64,000 bases of DNA, from positions 144,172 to 208,171 of the forward strand of contig JAYKAV010002810.1 in the NCBI GenBank assembly GCA_035582835.1. Reading direction: 5' to 3'. A program made the position numbers and the translations under genes. Positions 1-13,114 of this stretch are shown one piece after another; position 1 is the stretch's first letter; the number at the start of each line of letters is the position of its first letter. The notes beneath the pieces are model-generated. The model was not told where the DNA came from. It made no database searches and saw nothing but the letters and a program-made list of their open reading frames with translations. This DNA comes from Phoebastria nigripes. Lineage: Eukaryota > Chordata > Aves > Procellariiformes > Diomedeidae.

Positions 1-3000
1 GCTTTGTGGTGCTAGTGGCCTATCAGTTAGCTATCCCTCAAAACAGGTTTAATAGACCCTTCAAACTACTGTAGAAGAAAATCAGTCTAACTCGAAACCT
101 GATCTGTTGAGATATTCCTATTGTACTTTCGCTTCATCGCCTTTGTTGAAATAGTCTTTGAGACAATTAGTGTCTTAGTCCAGCATGCGTTTTCCCTCCA
201 ACTCAAGAAAGAAGGGAGGATTTCTGAGGATAATAACAGAATGTGAAGTACATAGTTAGAAGGATTGTTTTCCTGCTGCCTTGTTCCTATCTCTGAACAG
301 TTTATTCCTGTAGATACTACTTATGTCTTGCAGCATAGTTTGAGTGGAACCACATCCGCTGGTATGTGGTTGGGATTAAAATTCCCATGATCTTTATCTT
401 GAAATGTGTTCCAGCATTTTCAGCTTTTATACCTGTTTAATCTGTTAAATTCTGACTGTTTTTGATCGAGCTGATGGAAAATCAGACTTAGAATATATTT
501 GGATACAATATATGGATTTGGATACAGAGTGCCTAGATAGCTTTTTCAAAATTCAACTAAGTGACTCTTGACAAGGCTTCATCAGTGACATCCAGAAATT
601 ACTTTTGAAAATTGTAGCCATGTAGCCTTAGCACTTCTCTCCATGTTGGTCAATTTTGTCCATTTGCCAGCATAAGAGGCACAAAAGCTCTATATTTGCA
701 AGTGTACCAAGATGTATGAATCAGCTGGGTAGCATACCTCTAAAAAGGTCATGGCTAATAACAAAGAAAAAGTACCTTTTACAGAATAGCTACATAAGGA
801 GTGAAAATGCCGTAATTAAAACACTGTTACTATTACCCACTTCATAATTTAGAACTGATGAGGTGCCCAGTTATTTTTTATCAGTGGACTGTCTCCAAAA
901 AGATTATTTTTACAGACTTTTCAGGGGCCACATTTTAGGTGAACTTCCATGCCTGGTTCCAAGTTATTGTGGCTTGATCTGTTGGCGAGTGGATCAAGCC
1001 TGGAATATTTCACAGCCTGTCACAGAAAACCTTGACCGTTTGCCTGTAGTCCACAGAGCTTTCAGGTAGAGGAGCTGAGCACAGCGTGCAGGATCCACAT
1101 CAGTGTGTGCTTTGTGACTCACAGTGTCTTATGAGATCTGAGTCTCCATGGTTTTCCAGGGGGGGCTACAAAAGGCCTTAAAAAAGCAAAGGGAGTCTGC
1201 AGCCCCAGTCACTCTTCTTCCTTGCCTGGCAGTGTATCTCTGATGGCGTGGTTTGGCGTGTCTAGGGCAGTAACATGTATAACCTTCTTCAGTGCTTCAT
1301 CTTGATATTCTGACCCAATCCTCATAAAAGACGATATGACAAAACCTGATGCTTTATCGTGGTGTCTCTCAGGGTAATATCTACATCTTTGCTCTGTTCT
1401 GAGCTCTCCCCACCCACAGCTGACTTTGCACCACATTAGTCTATAGTTAGAAATGCCATGCTTGGAGTGAATTATGTAACTGATAGCAGCATCGCCTTCC
1501 CTGGAGGATATTAAACATCTTACAGCACTTGTAGGGAAGANTAAGTACTAACCCCACTGCTGAGACCAAGGCTGCTTCTTAAAAAAATTGTTTGTTAATA
1601 TCGAGAGCTCTGCATGTTCTGCCACCAGCCTGGGCAGGGCACGTGTTCAGCAGCCGGGTGGTGACGCAAGGTCAGGGGCAGGGGAGAGGGGGACTGTTTG
1701 TGAGCTGTCTCACATGTGTGTGTGCATATATATGTGCATCTAGCTAAATTAACAGATGAAAGTTGTCTCATTCCACATTTGAGTTTAACTGCATGGTCTT
1801 TATTTGCACTGTTGCTTCAGTCCCAACCTGTGTGGAGGGTGAAAGGCTGAGCGGAAGTCCTCGCCATAATTTGTAATTGCTGCATAGCTGCACCGTTGCC
1901 ATTATCTAGTGCTTTTTTCAGAGTTCCTCAAATATTTTTGTATTGTGGAGTGAAATCTCAACATGGTTTTCATCTCGGTCTCCAGTCTTTGACTCCATAT
2001 TTTTTTGTCAGCATTAAAACCCTGGAACACTGTGCTGGGTTTGCTTTTGAAGTGTTTTGTGGTTTTGTGTGAACAGCTGAGCCTGCCTTTTTACTATGTA
2101 ACCACCAACATCACGTTCCCAAGGGAGGCTGGTGAAACATCAAGTGATAGCACGGTGTTTATTTTAGCTGATATACCGTTAGTCACTTACTCCACTAAAA
2201 TGTTGGTGAGGGAGGTATTAGAAAATGCATGAAGAAGCTGGAAGTTTGCCCTGAGTTTTTGTGAGGATCCNGAAAAGGAGAGCATCTGCTGCCTTGGTCC
2301 AGGGGCAGAGCAGAGATCCTCTGTCCAGCACAGTGCTCATGTGCTACCTAGGAGCTGGGCGGGGTCCTGCCTGTTCATAACCCACCTTGTCTCTTTCCTC
2401 CATGATCAAAGTAATTAATGCGAGAAAATAAGCCAAAACAAACTAAAACATGACCACAACCATAGAAACCCCTCTGTGTACAAAGTCTTGTGGTAAGTTT
2501 GAAAAGGTACAGCTGATTTTAGCAAAGGAAAGGTGTCTGGGGAGANTGTATGTTTTGATGCAAATTGCTGCAGGAAAATCTGGATGGGATTTTGCGTTCA
2601 TTTTTAAATGTAAATATCTGTAATGGGTACGTAGGGCGGTTTTGTTTTATTTACAAAGTGTTTCTTCCTTGGAACAAAAATACACCTGACACCTTGACAC
2701 AGAATTGTGTTTCTCCAATAATGACAAAGCAGGCCCCTTGTTTCCAAGGGCTTTTAACTCAACCAGATTACCAGATTAATGTTGTAGCATTCTCAGAGTG
2801 ACCTTTTCCTTTGAAATTAACCCATTCTGATGAATCATCAGTGCCCACGTTTGACAGATGCCAGTAACTGGCAAGAACATCACCACTCCGATGATGGAAA
2901 GCTGATCACCTAATGAGTGCACTCACCAACCTGTAAAAGGAACAAAAGGAACAGCTTTCTATTTGAGGGATGTAATTTCTTCTGGCTGCCTGGGAGTTGT

Positions 3001-4705
3001 GGTGATTTTCCTTAAAAAAAAAAAAAGGGAGGGGGGGGAAGAAGCCTAAGCATGTAATTTTTTTTTTTCTTAACTGTTTCACCAATGAGGCAAANAGAAA
3101 TATTTATTGAGATGTAATACAGACTGCAATGAGGGTATTGATTTTATATGTGATGCTGAATGTACCATTAAGTGGAGCTGGGTGGTTGAAAAGGATGGTG
3201 CTGCCTCTCGAGCCTTCTGAGATACTGGTTGCCTGATCTGCCACTGAGCCATAGCCCTACATCCTTCTGCCGTATGTGGTCCTCTCCTGTGGATACCAGT
3301 ACCTTTCTCTCCCTCTTCCCCCCTCACCCACCCCCTCCTCTGTTTCAGCTCTTGCCTCTGTCAGTAAGGAGAGAGCTAATCTAAAAACAACGTAGGGAAC
3401 AGTGTGAACAACCACCATGAGAGTCACTTAAACAAATGGATTTGTAAAACTTGATTGTTCTAAGCCTGTCCAAGCCAGGACTACAATTTGAATTAAACAT
3501 AAGGTGACTCCTTTCACTGAATCAATAAGTGCAAATAACATAGCTTGCAACCATGTTTTATTTCCCAGACAAAAATGGTTCTTAACAGCTTTCTGAAGGC
3601 TACGCTTCAGCCACCTGCTGCTAAAGTTGTTTGCTTTTTCCCAGAAAATTTGATCTTCTACAACATTAAAACAGACAAGTATGCAGTCAGNATGCTTGTG
3701 CATACTTGGGGCTAGATGTTTCATGGATGTTTGAGAGCCATATTTTTTAATACACATTATAACTTTCTACAAACTTCCTTTTAGCAAATATAAATGACAG
3801 GGATGGAGGATGGAGAGATGGAACTGTAGGAATTTTTCTCTCATCCTTCCTCAACGTTAGCTGGGTTTTGGAGACAAAGGCAATCCTCCCTGTTATTGAG
3901 AAATGTCAGTTTGCTGCTTTGCCACGAACCTCTTCTTTGCTTTCCTAATACTAGTTTTCACTGCAAGATCCTGTTCTCTTGCTATTCTTCTCTGGTCCAT
4001 GCGCTCTGGTATTTGGGTTGCTGCAGGGACCTTAGAGCATGTATTTTGCAGTACTTGTTTCCACTTTGCAAATACACTGAAGCACACTGTAATACTAGTT
4101 GATTTTTGCAGCTGGCATATAAATGTATTGTAGTCCCAACAGGAGAGTGATTGAAATGCAGACGCTGAGAACAGCTGTTTACAGTGAAATCCCGTTTCCC
4201 GCTTGGTTTGTTCTGAGCACAGAGGAGTTCCCTAGAAAAATAGATAACCTCTCCTTTTACTTTTCTCCTTCCTAGAGGTATAAATGCCGGACAAAGGTTC
4301 CNCATTTGCTATTTCCACAACATTCCTCCAACAAAGCTAACTACAATGAAAATTTCCTCCTCCAGGAGCTTTTCTCTTTTCTGCTATTGCTTTTATCCTC
4401 TCCAGGCCACCAAGTAGTGTGTTACTTCATGCCCTCCCCTTGGTGTCCTACATAAGAAAAATTGTTAGGTACCAACAGTAAGAAGTGATAATCTCCAGTA
4501 TTAGAGATCATTAGAATTAGGGATTTACTTTGTGTTCCAATACTCCCATATATTACAGATCACTACCACTTTTCAGTCTATTTCTCTGCACACTTTATCA
4601 ATAATTAAGTAACTAGCAGGTAAATGAAGGAGGAGAGGAATTTCAGATCCTTTATTTTGAAATTCTCTTTCTGAGTCTAACATGCAGGGTGAGGAAGGGA
4701 AAACC
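1..4705. other. Non-coding stretch, no gene recognised
   Basis: I see no recognisable exon, RNA gene or young transposon here. Open frames are short (the longest is 109 codons, at 3,428-3,757 on the minus strand) and match no family I know. Local low-complexity DNA includes a TG-rich patch near 1,715-1,735 and an A-run followed by a G-run near 3,014-3,040, with a T-run near 3,060. Single N bases occur at about 1,541, 2,271, 2,546, 3,094, 3,691 and 4,302. Confidence 0.6.
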
Positions 4706-4772
4706 TTAATTCGCATGAATCAGCATACTCTTTCGGTGCTAATTTACACCAGATGAGGATCTTGGGTGCCAT
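4706..4772. repeat. Palindromic MITE-like relic (ancient amniote repeat)
   Basis: The right half reads TTTACACCAGATGAGGATCT, close to a sequence I recall as common in bird and reptile DNA (tttacaccagctgaggatct). The left half (about 4,708-4,733) is an imperfect reverse complement of it, about 14 of 23 positions matching. This suggests an old, palindromic, non-autonomous DNA element. I cannot assign a family name from sequence alone. Confidence 0.45.
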
Positions 4773-4774
4773 AT

Positions 4775-7700
4775 AGTTTCTGATTTTTAAGTTTGTGTCT
4801 TAGAGACAGCTCTGCAGCTATGCATTAAAGCTGTTGTACGGACAGCAGGCAAACTGTGTATATTAACATGTTGTTGTTGTTAAATCTAAACCATTTTTTT
4901 CTGTAGAAGCGCTTAAGGGGAAAGAAAACATCCAAAACCTAGTCCAAATTGAGTCTTTATGACACAACAAAAATAAAAAGTAAAAGCCAGACAAACTGAA
5001 CATGTTTTTTATTGTTATTAAAAAGAATATGGATCTGGACTGACAGCTTGTAAACTAAGATGCAACTTGATCTGATTTCAAATGGCCAAAATGTTTTACC
5101 AACCTCAAAACAACCCATGGAAATCATGATGTTTTGTTAAATGATTCAATACGCAGGGGCTTGATTTGTCTTCTCAGTAAAAGGAGACTATGCCTCAGAA
5201 GAAAGTTTTGTATTTTCATGTGGTTGCCCCTTGAATTAACTATTAAAAGCAAAAGAAAACAAGCTGTATCTCAGCAGCCGTGCAGAGACACATGCTCAGG
5301 TGATCTATCCCTATTTTGCCCCTCATCCTCTCCACTGTTTGCTCCTTTTTAACCTGATAGCCCAGTTACCCCTACCTTCCCCCCACATCCCTATTTGCTC
5401 TTCTATCCCCATCTCTCTTTCTCTACAACTTTTGATGTGGTTAACTGAGGACTGACTGACTGACTTGGGTATTTTGGAAGAGGTGCTGTTTATCAGAGGT
5501 GCAACTGTTTTCTTTTTAAACAACAACCTTTTCACAAACATCCCTTCCACCCTAGCTACTAGTGATTTAATCAACAATAAGGGCAGTAAAACTCCTCTTT
5601 ATTTACACTGGACTGACGCTTTCTTGAGTATAATGAGACAGACTTTGGCAGGTGCAACTTTATAGATAATTTGTAAAAGCCCAATGGACATTTATTACTC
5701 CCCTACCATTAATTATACATGTTTATAAAGTATGTGTTAATAGAGGTGGATACATGTATATATGTGATTGTAAAACTAAATGAACAAGACATAAAACAAA
5801 ACTGACAGAATGATTCAATAGGGAAAGAATAAGCAAAGGAAGGAGGGCTGATTATTTATACATGAAAAACCACATCATTATGATATTTGGGTTGCCCTGG
5901 CAGTGGAGTGAGCCAGGAGCTGCTATTACTTCTCAGCAAATGATACTAGGCATCTCTGCTGGTTCCCAAGCCTACAACTCTGTATACAGAGATTAGACAG
6001 GAGGTACTTAAGTAACAACTACCACCAAGTGAGTGAATAACTGTAGAGTATAACCAAGTGCTTAATTTTTGACAGAAAAGCAACATCTCCTTAAACAGCA
6101 TGTCTGTCATTCCACAGATATAAACACTACATTGCATAAATACTATACTTCCGCTCCCTAAATGATGTTTTGCAAGTATTCTTTAGCAGCCCCTAAACCA
6201 AATTGTTTATAAACGTGGTAGCGGAAAAGCTGCATCCATTAACTTTATCTGAAAAATAAAAAGAACCCTGCTGTTAGTTACGGAAGTAAAAAATAGCTGA
6301 CAGTCATTTCTTGGCTCTTGGTGGTTTTAGTGAGCTATTTGCTGTGATAGAGGGGACTATGCAACCACAAAACTGCTGGATATTAAAAATAACTCCATAA
6401 ATAGGTAAAATAAAATTACCAATGTTCAACCAAATGAACATGGATGCATTTAGCTACAGCTAACATGTAACACTGAGAGAACACCCGAGCGTGAAATTCA
6501 CAATCCTGTGTGCAAAATGTAGATGCTCACTCAACAGCAACCCAGTTCATTACCTTGGTGCTTGTTCCCTCAAGAAATGTCAATGTCTTTTAGCTAGGTT
6601 CAGGTGTAATAGACTTCCCAAACTTAAATGTAAAACTGTTGGGTAAAAGTTACATTTTCAGTGTGATGCGGGTCCAGTCGTAATGCATGTATGTGAATGA
6701 ACTCTTAGTAACTACAGTATTTTAATCTGTGATTTGTTTGTAGCAGACCTCTCCTTCTTTAAGAATTTGTTCTTTGATTCCAACAGAAGCAGGCTCAGGC
6801 CCAGCTTTTGCTGCATTTCTAACTGCTTTGCTTGGGGAATTTGCAATACTATTTCAACAGAATGCTTAAGTTTCACCCCAAGGCTTCAGCTGACATTCTT
6901 CCCATGCACACAAATGTACCAATAGGAAGGGGAGGAAGNACAGAAGGACTGTAAAGTTGAAATGGCAAGAGAGTGAAAACTGTAGAAAGTAAGGGCAGGG
7001 TCAAAACCAATACCTAATATATGAACACCCAGAACTGAAATTCAGACTGGGAGCCAAATGGTTCATCTGTGTTTGATGGGGTGGAGGGAGAGAAGGGGAG
7101 GGAAGCACTATGCTGTGAATCACATACTATATAATTTGTATTTATAAATATATCAAAGATATAAAATACTAAGTAAGAAATTCTTATCCTTTGAGGAAGT
7201 TTGAAGCTGAACTTGAACACAACATTTGGTAGATAATCATAATCTTCCTTAGAACATAGGTCACGTTAACCAGAAGTTAATTTTTCTCTGACTTTTAATA
7301 TTTTACTGGCTTTGAAGGATGGGTGGTGGAGATGAGAGAGATGAAAATCTCTTACTTTTATATCTAATTTAGACGTAGAATTGTTTGATAGTTTTTGTGT
7401 AAAACTTTTACTTCATTTTTTCTTCAAAAGTTCCACGGATACCAAAGCAATCCAAAGTGACACACATTTGGGTCTGATTTTAAAATTGGTTCTGCTTTGC
7501 AATCCTAAGTCACACTTTAAACAACAAAGCAAATGATGGGTGTCTTGAGCTGCTTTGTATTGGAGATAGCAGTACAGAGTTAACTTGCCTCATGGCGGGG
7601 AGAATAGTGTGTGTGAAAGTCCCTTTTTGGGGTTCTGGTAGCAAATGCCAAGGTAGTGGGCTACCTGATCTTTAACAATAACAGATAACCTGCTTTCACG

Positions 7701-10095
7701 CTGTGCAATTGTGTGAATTCAGTGAGATGGGTGTCCTGTGTTTGTGTTCAGAACTGTGTTCAGAGCTTGTTGTTCAAAGGAAGAATTGAGACAAGACTAG
7801 GACAAAAGGGACAGCTATTCACTGGAACATCTGTGGGCTACATGACCAAAGGACACTGTCTGGGAGATACAAGACAGAAAACTAGATCTTCAGCACGAAC
7901 AAGAGATTTTATTTTTCAACTCTTACATGATGAAGGATTTCTAACATAAAAGTTCAGAGCAATCGGAGATCAGGAAGACTGCTGCAAAGACTGTTGCGTT
8001 CCCAACCCCTTCCATCACCAATACCATGAGCAGAAGGAGAAAGAGATACAATGCAGAATGACCCTAATTGTGAACTGATCTTGTCTGGAAAAGGTAAAGG
8101 ACTTGTCAGGAGTCCTCCCTTTGTCTTTTTTCTTTTGAATGTTGTTTCAGACTGTTTGGTTTTGCCCAAAAAATAAATTAGAGATGTGAATTGTTTCCTT
8201 CATGCCATCCAACAGGATACATCTCTGTGGTTCAGTGCAGGCAGTTGTTAGTTGTGTCCACTCTGACCTTAAGTTAAATAGCCTCCAGATCTGCGCTGGC
8301 TCGCAGTCTGCCAGTTTGGAGCACAGACAGCACTCATGTGTGACTCCCTGTGCTGCTCTCGGTGGACACACCCTCCAACCTGAATGATACTTCAGATGTC
8401 AAAAACATGAAGCAAATTGCTGCTCATTAGAGCATGTAGGAATAGCAAGTAGGCACCATCCCAAAAGCATGTAAATTATGGAGTTACTCTTAATGCCGTA
8501 TGGCAGAACTCCAGTTGGGTGGGATCCTCTTACATAAGGGAGCAAGACAAGATTTCAAATCATTTGTGCCTGGCCTTTGGTTTTCCTTGCTTTCCTGGCA
8601 TATGTCCTTTTTGTTCTCCTCAGCCCCCTCCTTCCAAAGAGAACAAAAGCTCCAGTGCTGTTTCACTGTTGCCTCTTGGCTTTCCAGGAGCTCTTCTTGT
8701 CTCAGTTGTATAGACGAGCCAGTCAAAGAGCAAATATGCCACCACATGGTTTTAATGACTGACAGAGGCACTTCAGTAATGAACCCCAAACGCTCAGGTA
8801 CATAAGCTCATAAAAAACTGCCTGGCTGAAATGTGTTCTCACCAAGCATCTATAGGGCAATATTTGAATGGCAGATCAGGTCATACATATCACATCATCT
8901 TCCTGCGGGCTATCCACAGTCAGGAGAAGGGGCTAAATTCAAGGAATAGTCTGCAGTAAATAATTTGCTTTTCTGTAGAAGCTTTTCTTCTCCATCCATT
9001 TTTCTCCTGGTTTCTGCTCAGCACTTCTGGGCAGGCTGTTTTCCCAGAGGACTTTGTCAGTTGCCATAGGCTGCTGTTGAGGAATAAAGTTCAGTCACAG
9101 TCTCCAGAGTAATGTAGAAAGGGAAAGCATTAATTAAAAAAAGAGGCAGCCTAATACTTACTGCCCTGTGAACAGACCACGGGCAGTGCAGAGCTGATTT
9201 TTCTGGTTCATTTCTCCTTCATACTTGGGCATTTATGCTGAGTCAGATAGATTAAACTATGCCTAGAGTAACACTCTTTAACTGCTTTTTCTTTTTTTAT
9301 GTGCTGAACACCTGTCCCTTATCTCTCCCACTGCATTTAAACAGTGCAAGTCTCTTAATAGCATTTCTGTCTCCTTTTCTGAAGAAATGGATTCAAATCT
9401 ATTGATATTTAACAACAGCTCTTTAGTGGGAGATGATAATTGGTTAAATAGAGGTGCCCTTAGGGTATTTAGTGGCTTTATAGTACATTTCTATCTGGTT
9501 CTGCTTGCTTTTTTAATAACAGCTTTCAGGCATTAAACCAGCAGGACATGCTCTGACCCAATATAGCGATCCTCATCATCCAGATAACAAGAAAGTGGCC
9601 AACAGTTTATATTCCAAAGGGAAATGCAAGAAACAGATTCATGGACAACTTAAGAGTAACTTGTTCATCAGGAAATTCTCTCCTAACATTTGACATTTTA
9701 GTGATTAGGTTATGTCTTGTGGTATACATGCTTGTATATCCTCGTTAGAGATGCTAATACAATTGCAAAAGGATCTCATTATCCATAGAATCACGTACAG
9801 CTTAAAAAGAGTCCCAACCAGCTCTTTGCCTCAATGATTTTTTTTGCAGCAATGAGTTCTCCACTTAAGAGATCAAATTGCTGCATTTTTTTCAGTTTCA
9901 CTGTCAGGTTCTTTTGTCTAAGAAAAGAAGGTTTACCTGATTTAATTTCTGTAAGCCATTAGTCATCACATATGACTTTGTTACCTTTGTTCTTTTTAAA
10001 TATGCCATCTTTGCTCTAGTCCTACAAAAGTTTTTTCGAGCCTTTGGTACCCATGTCCCCACTTCTGAAGTACTTTTTCTCAAGAATTTTCTTGA
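4775..10095. other. Non-coding stretch, no gene recognised
   Basis: No recognisable gene or repeat. A pair of overlapping open frames at 8,490-8,805 (99 codons minus, 101 codons plus) sits in a slightly GC-richer patch and shows no known motif. A short GACT tandem repeat lies near 5,450-5,464. The 9,780-10,095 part is T-rich and may be the decayed continuation of the CR1 fragment that follows, but I could not align it. Confidence 0.55.
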
Positions 10096-10097
10096 CA

Positions 10098-10542
10098 TAG
10101 TGGGTCACCACTGTGCACTGAGCAGCGGGGTTTCTGTTTATCATTCATTTTTCGTGATACCTGGATCATGTTCCAGAATCACCACCATTCATTTAGAAGT
10201 CAACAACGTACATAAGTAGGTCAAATGATTTGTCACAATTTGTGTTACCTTGCATTTTATGTGGTGTTGTGCTCTCTCTGTGGTTCGGCTTTATTGTGTC
10301 CTGCTGGAGTGCCATACAGTCTCTCTAATCTTAATTATCTTGTGTAACTTTGCAGTATCTGCAGTTTTTTGCCACCTTGCAACTCATTTTTAGATCTCTC
10401 ACGGATAATATGAACAAGCCAACCTCACTGTGGGGCTTTGGGGCAGCCACTGACAACTTTTGACACATTTTAATTTGACCGTTATTCCTCCACTTTAATT
10501 TCTGTCTCGCAGCCAGTTTCTATACAATGATGGGGCTTTAGT
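10098..10542 (-). mobile_element. Ancient CR1 LINE fragment, minus strand
   Basis: On the plus strand, pieces in order resemble the reverse complement of old amniote CR1 ORF2 (reverse transcriptase region). These are a 'ccactgtgcactgagcag' block at about 10,108-10,125, an 'accttgcattt' block at about 10,248, a block around 10,330-10,400 like the common 'cttaactatcttgagtaattttgtatcatctgcaaactttgccacct' region, and 'agccagttt..tatacaatgatggggct' near 10,511-10,537. The copy is heavily diverged with no open frame, so it is a fossil. The call rests on recalled consensus similarity, not an alignment run. Confidence 0.6.
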
Positions 10543-10545
10543 TCT

Positions 10546-11640
10546 GGTTTTGTGTTTCCCACTGTACCTGTAAGCCATAGAGAGGTATTAATTCCTTTAA
10601 TGCCTCCCTGTCTGGCAGCTAATTTTCTCTTGTCATATTAGCTATGGGTACCAGGCCACCCGCAGTTGTTCCTGACTCCTGCAAGGTGGTAGGCTTGGCC
10701 TCTTTCCCAAGGCAAATCCTTCCCCCAAATTCCTAGGTCCCTCTAGAAAGATCATGAGCTACACAGAGTTGTATAAAACAATAACAGGAAGCTGCCCTTC
10801 CAGGTAAGGGAGGAAGGCTTCCCTCCAGAGCGTCCCAAAATCCACTGAACAAAGCGTTGTTATCTGAAGCTGTCTCATCACTTAAGGGAGTGCAAGTAAC
10901 ATTGCAGTAATATCACCATGCAAATAGAGATGTCTCACAGATCTAAACTCTCTCTAAATAAGAGCCATTCATAATTCATTGCTGGCTGGTCTAACAGTAG
11001 TGCTCGTTATGATGAAGCAGTTTGGGGAAAACTGGAATCATAGGAAGCTGTAGCGACTTGATAAATATTAACAAGTTAGTATCACACAGGGCATAAATCA
11101 TCCTACGTGCTTNTACCAGCTCTAAAACACTGCCTGTGCCTGCCCTTGGATTTAACGGCATGGGTAGCTGCGCGGGTCTTAAAGTTTACTTCTAATTCAG
11201 GCTGGCAAGAGTGATGGAAAGCACTCACCAGAGGGCAGAGTCTGGTTCTTGGACTGTAGTTATTACTTAGCATATACTTAATTAATACTTGGCGTTCCTT
11301 GAATGATAATGAGTTTTCAACACTCACAAACACCCACTGCTCAGGAGCTCTCTGGATCAAGGTTGTGCTGTCTTACAGCCAGAGGATTTTGCTTCTTTGT
11401 AGAAGCAATTTAGACCAGTTTTGCTTTCACACTCTGTATCTAGCAGAGCACTGAGGCTGCAAACAGTGCAGAAAGAAAGATCTCCAAGACCTGTAACTGG
11501 AAATACTGCTTCCTTTCCTTCACCCTTTCCCACTAGAATTAAAAATAAAAAAAAGGTGACATTCATTTCTACTGATGTAAGTATTTGCTAATCCATATAT
11601 TTGTGAAACTTTAATTTTAGGCCTAAGCTGACCTGACATG
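10546..11640. other. Non-coding stretch, nothing recognised
   Basis: No gene or repeat that I can name. Open frames are at most 85 codons (11,103-11,360, minus) and carry no known motif. One N lies at about 11,113. Confidence 0.55.
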
Positions 11641-11646
11641 TCTTTT

Positions 11647-11745
11647 TAAGGAGCTTGCCCAAGGCCACGCAGCGGTTCTGTGTCAGCTGGGATTAGACCT
11701 CAGGAATTGTTGCCTTTCAGTCCACTAGACCAAGCTGCCTCTCAC
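11647..11745 (-). repeat. MIR-like SINE relic
   Basis: The plus strand contains 'cttgcccaaggccacgcagc' followed by 'gggattagacct', then 'agtccactagaccaagctgcctctc'. These are in the same order and spacing as the reverse complement of the 5' half of MIR SINEs (cttgcccaaggtcacacagc, gggattcgaaccc, ccactatgctatactgcctctc). MIR elements are tRNA-derived SINEs mobilised by L2-type LINEs. They are very old and thinly spread in birds. There is no intact pol III promoter in this copy. Confidence 0.7.
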
Positions 11746-11749
11746 GCTG

Positions 11750-13000
11750 CCATCGGAGCTTTCCACGCCAGATCAGTCTGATCGGTTTCTACATGGGGTT
11801 GATCTTTAAAAACATGCGTATCCTAACTGCCTGAGAAACCAAAATAATGCTTTCCTGTACCAATAGAGGGCATAAGCTTTTTTTTTTCTTTTTTTTAATT
11901 TTTTGTGTGATGGAATTAAATCACACCTGTGCCATACACTCCACAAAAAAAAACCCTGAGGCACTTAAAGCTCCAGGGCTGCTGGTCCACCGTCTGTACT
12001 CATCATTTCATCTTTACATTTGGACAGGATTTCCCTTTGCCATTTGGCTAGCTCCAGAAGTGACGGGGGTGGCATTCACAGTAGCAAGAAATAACTCAGG
12101 ATAAAAGATTGTGAACTCAATTAAAGATTCAACATTGTTTCTTNGTTATCATTTTAGGCATCCCTGGACCACAAAACTTACTATCCAGAGATGATATTCT
12201 GTCCTTTCTCCTTGTCTCAAGGGCTGTGCAAACCAGATGGTGCCTGTGTTCCTGGCTATATCATGCTCCTTAAGGAGCAGTGGAAATCTGTTTCAAGCCA
12301 GGGTCCAGCTCCAGAATTTGGCTCCTTCCTCTTTCTTCCCTGCTTAGTCTGGCTTCTCCTGTGCTCCAGGACAGGACATGTTCCATGTGGCCTGCCAGCC
12401 TGCTCCAGGACTCATTGACTGACTGACTGACATGTGAGGTGCAGTCTGCAAAAGAGGGGTTTCAGAGCTGTGCTGCAGCTGGCAGCATACCACCCCCCAA
12501 AGCCTTGCACCGGCAGGAATACCGATGCCATGCTGCCTTGTGCTATGCTGGGGCTGTGCATCTGTCCTGATCCAAGCACAGGCTTCCCTGCTCTGACATC
12601 CAAGGGATAAGGTTTGGGGGTCGTTCCACGCAGAGAGATTTGGGATGGTAATGGTATGGCAACAGAAAGATCAGAGTATTTTCACAGTAGCTGTGGAAAA
12701 AAAAGTATTTGGAGCATGAGAAGAGGAGACTTAGCAGCACAGAGGTTTTGAAACCACTAGCTGAAGGTCTGACACTAACGCAATTAACAAAGCAAGATAG
12801 GTAATGTAGATTTCTCTGGATCTGCTGGGAAACTGCTGCTTATTGCAGTTTTTCAAGGCCCTTTAAAACCCTCACCGTACAGAGCCGGACTAAGTAGAAG
12901 ACCATCGCAGCTCCTTTTGTGATGTTACAGGAACTTTGCCAGCCTTCAGATTTTCATGAAATACACACAGTAGCTGTGGGAGAACTTCTTACCATCTGTA
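11750..13000. other. Non-coding stretch with a short GACT tandem
   Basis: No gene recognised. T-runs occur at about 11,878-11,900, and a short (GACT)n tandem lies at about 12,414-12,430. Open frames do not exceed 85 codons and have no recognisable domain. Confidence 0.55.
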
Positions 13001-13003
13001 GGT

Positions 13004-13112
13004 AATAACAGTAATGTCTTGCACTGTTACAGTGCCTTTCATCTGTGGATATCAAAAGGCTTTCTAAACATTAACTACTTACATGACACCACTCCAGTGA
13101 GATATGCACTTC
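13004..13112 (-). repeat. MIR-like SINE relic (tail half)
   Basis: The plus strand reads 'acagtgcctttcatctgtgg', then 'atcaaaaggctttctaaacattaac', then 'ccagtgagat'. This matches, in order, an amniote MIR-like unit in reverse orientation (agtgcctttcatctgaggatctcaaagcgctttacaaacattaa...tgaggta). It overlaps a 73-codon open frame at 13,019-13,240 that I therefore do not regard as a gene. Confidence 0.6.
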
Positions 13113-13114
13113 TA

